From: Hydrogenothermaceae bacterium
Lineage (GTDB): Bacteria > Aquificota > Aquificia > Aquificales > Hydrogenothermaceae
Assembly: GCA_012961365.1 (NCBI GenBank)
Contig: DTZN01000221.1
Location: 1 to 6,099, forward strand
DNA: 6,099 bases
Direction: 5' to 3'
Part shown: in pieces, positions 6,011 through 6,099 of the stretch
How positions within the stretch are numbered: the stretch's first letter is position 1
How the letters are laid out: each line of letters begins with the position of its first letter
The notes under the pieces: model-generated
Databases searched by the model: none
What the model was told of the DNA's origin: nothing
Seen by the model: only the letters and a program-made list of their open reading frames with translations
Made by a program: the position numbers and the translations under genes

Positions 6011-6097
6011 TACGTTTGGCACCGTCAGATTAAGCCCTGCACCTGTAAATCCGGGCAAATCTTCGACGTTCGTATCACTACGTACAAACACGGCATA
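6005..6097 (-). CDS. internal fragment of a PEP/pyruvate-binding (PPDK N-terminal-like) dikinase domain
   Basis: Read on the - strand from 6097, this is about 31 residues containing [18 protein letters not shown] and then [10 protein letters not shown]. The RSD-x-N-x-EDL-x-G-[FY]-x-GAGL pattern belongs to the ATP-binding N-terminal domain shared by PEP synthase, pyruvate phosphate dikinase and glucan water dikinase-type proteins; the arginine and the E-D pair are nucleotide-site residues in that family. The piece is open at the window edge and has neither start nor end. Beyond about 6005 the frame runs into AT-rich DNA and stops at 5969-5971, with residues that no longer fit the family. GC and CpG content differ from every other gene here, so it probably comes from another genome or a distant locus. 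The exact subfamily cannot be told. Confidence 0.65.
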
Positions 6098-6099
6098 AC

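Noticed and set aside
5896..6033. A complete 45-residue small protein gene
   Set aside because: The last seven codons and the stop lie in DNA of different composition that encodes a dikinase fragment on the other strand, so the stop is produced by the join.
1..6099. CRISPR array, insertion sequence, tRNA/rRNA gene or a novel defence system
   Set aside because: No spaced direct repeats, terminal inverted repeats, transposase, integrase, tRNA-like fold or defence-type protein is visible. The genes are recognisable housekeeping functions apart from two short unknowns.

Overview
The window is an AT-rich bacterial chromosome segment. Codon use is strongly A/T-ending, arginine is mostly AGA, and the proteins are rich in Lys, Ile and Glu. 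Together with the protein sequences this suggests a low-GC thermophile, plausibly of the Aquificota (Hydrogenothermaceae/Sulfurihydrogenibium type). That placement is my inference from composition and protein character, not from a search.

Left block, + strand (about 128-2401): gltX (glutamyl-tRNA synthetase), then a small HC-x5-R dual-specificity-type phosphatase, then an unrecognised 132-residue protein with one TPR-like repeat. The genes are 5 bp apart and then overlap by 20 bp, so they look like one operon. Middle block, - strand (2394-4356): yggS/PLPBP (PLP homeostasis) followed by a full-length NfeD membrane serine protease. The last + gene and nfeD meet tail to tail and overlap by 8 bp. 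Right block, + strand (4428-5881): gcvH (lipoyl carrier of the glycine cleavage system), a two-ACT-domain GcvR-like protein and def (peptide deformylase), each pair separated by one base. A good promoter and Shine-Dalgarno site lie in the short divergent gap before gcvH. A further gene starts at 5896 behind a strong ribosome-binding site.

The last ~95 bases do not belong with the rest. At about 6000-6010 GC content jumps from about 24% (counted over 5881-6000) to about 48% (counted over 6001-6099), and CpG goes from zero to eight. The gene starting at 5896 loses its continuation there. The - strand of the tail instead reads as an internal piece of a PEP/pyruvate-binding (PPDK N-terminal-like) dikinase domain. 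The simplest explanation is a chimeric join (assembly or library artefact) at a contig end. A real rearrangement or transfer boundary is less likely.

Apart from that junction the window is ordinary housekeeping. I see no CRISPR array, mobile element, RNA gene or evidence of a new multi-gene system. The most interesting biology is the gcvH/ACT-regulator pairing, the phosphatase/TPR-like pair behind gltX, and the yggS-nfeD pairing without a visible SPFH partner.
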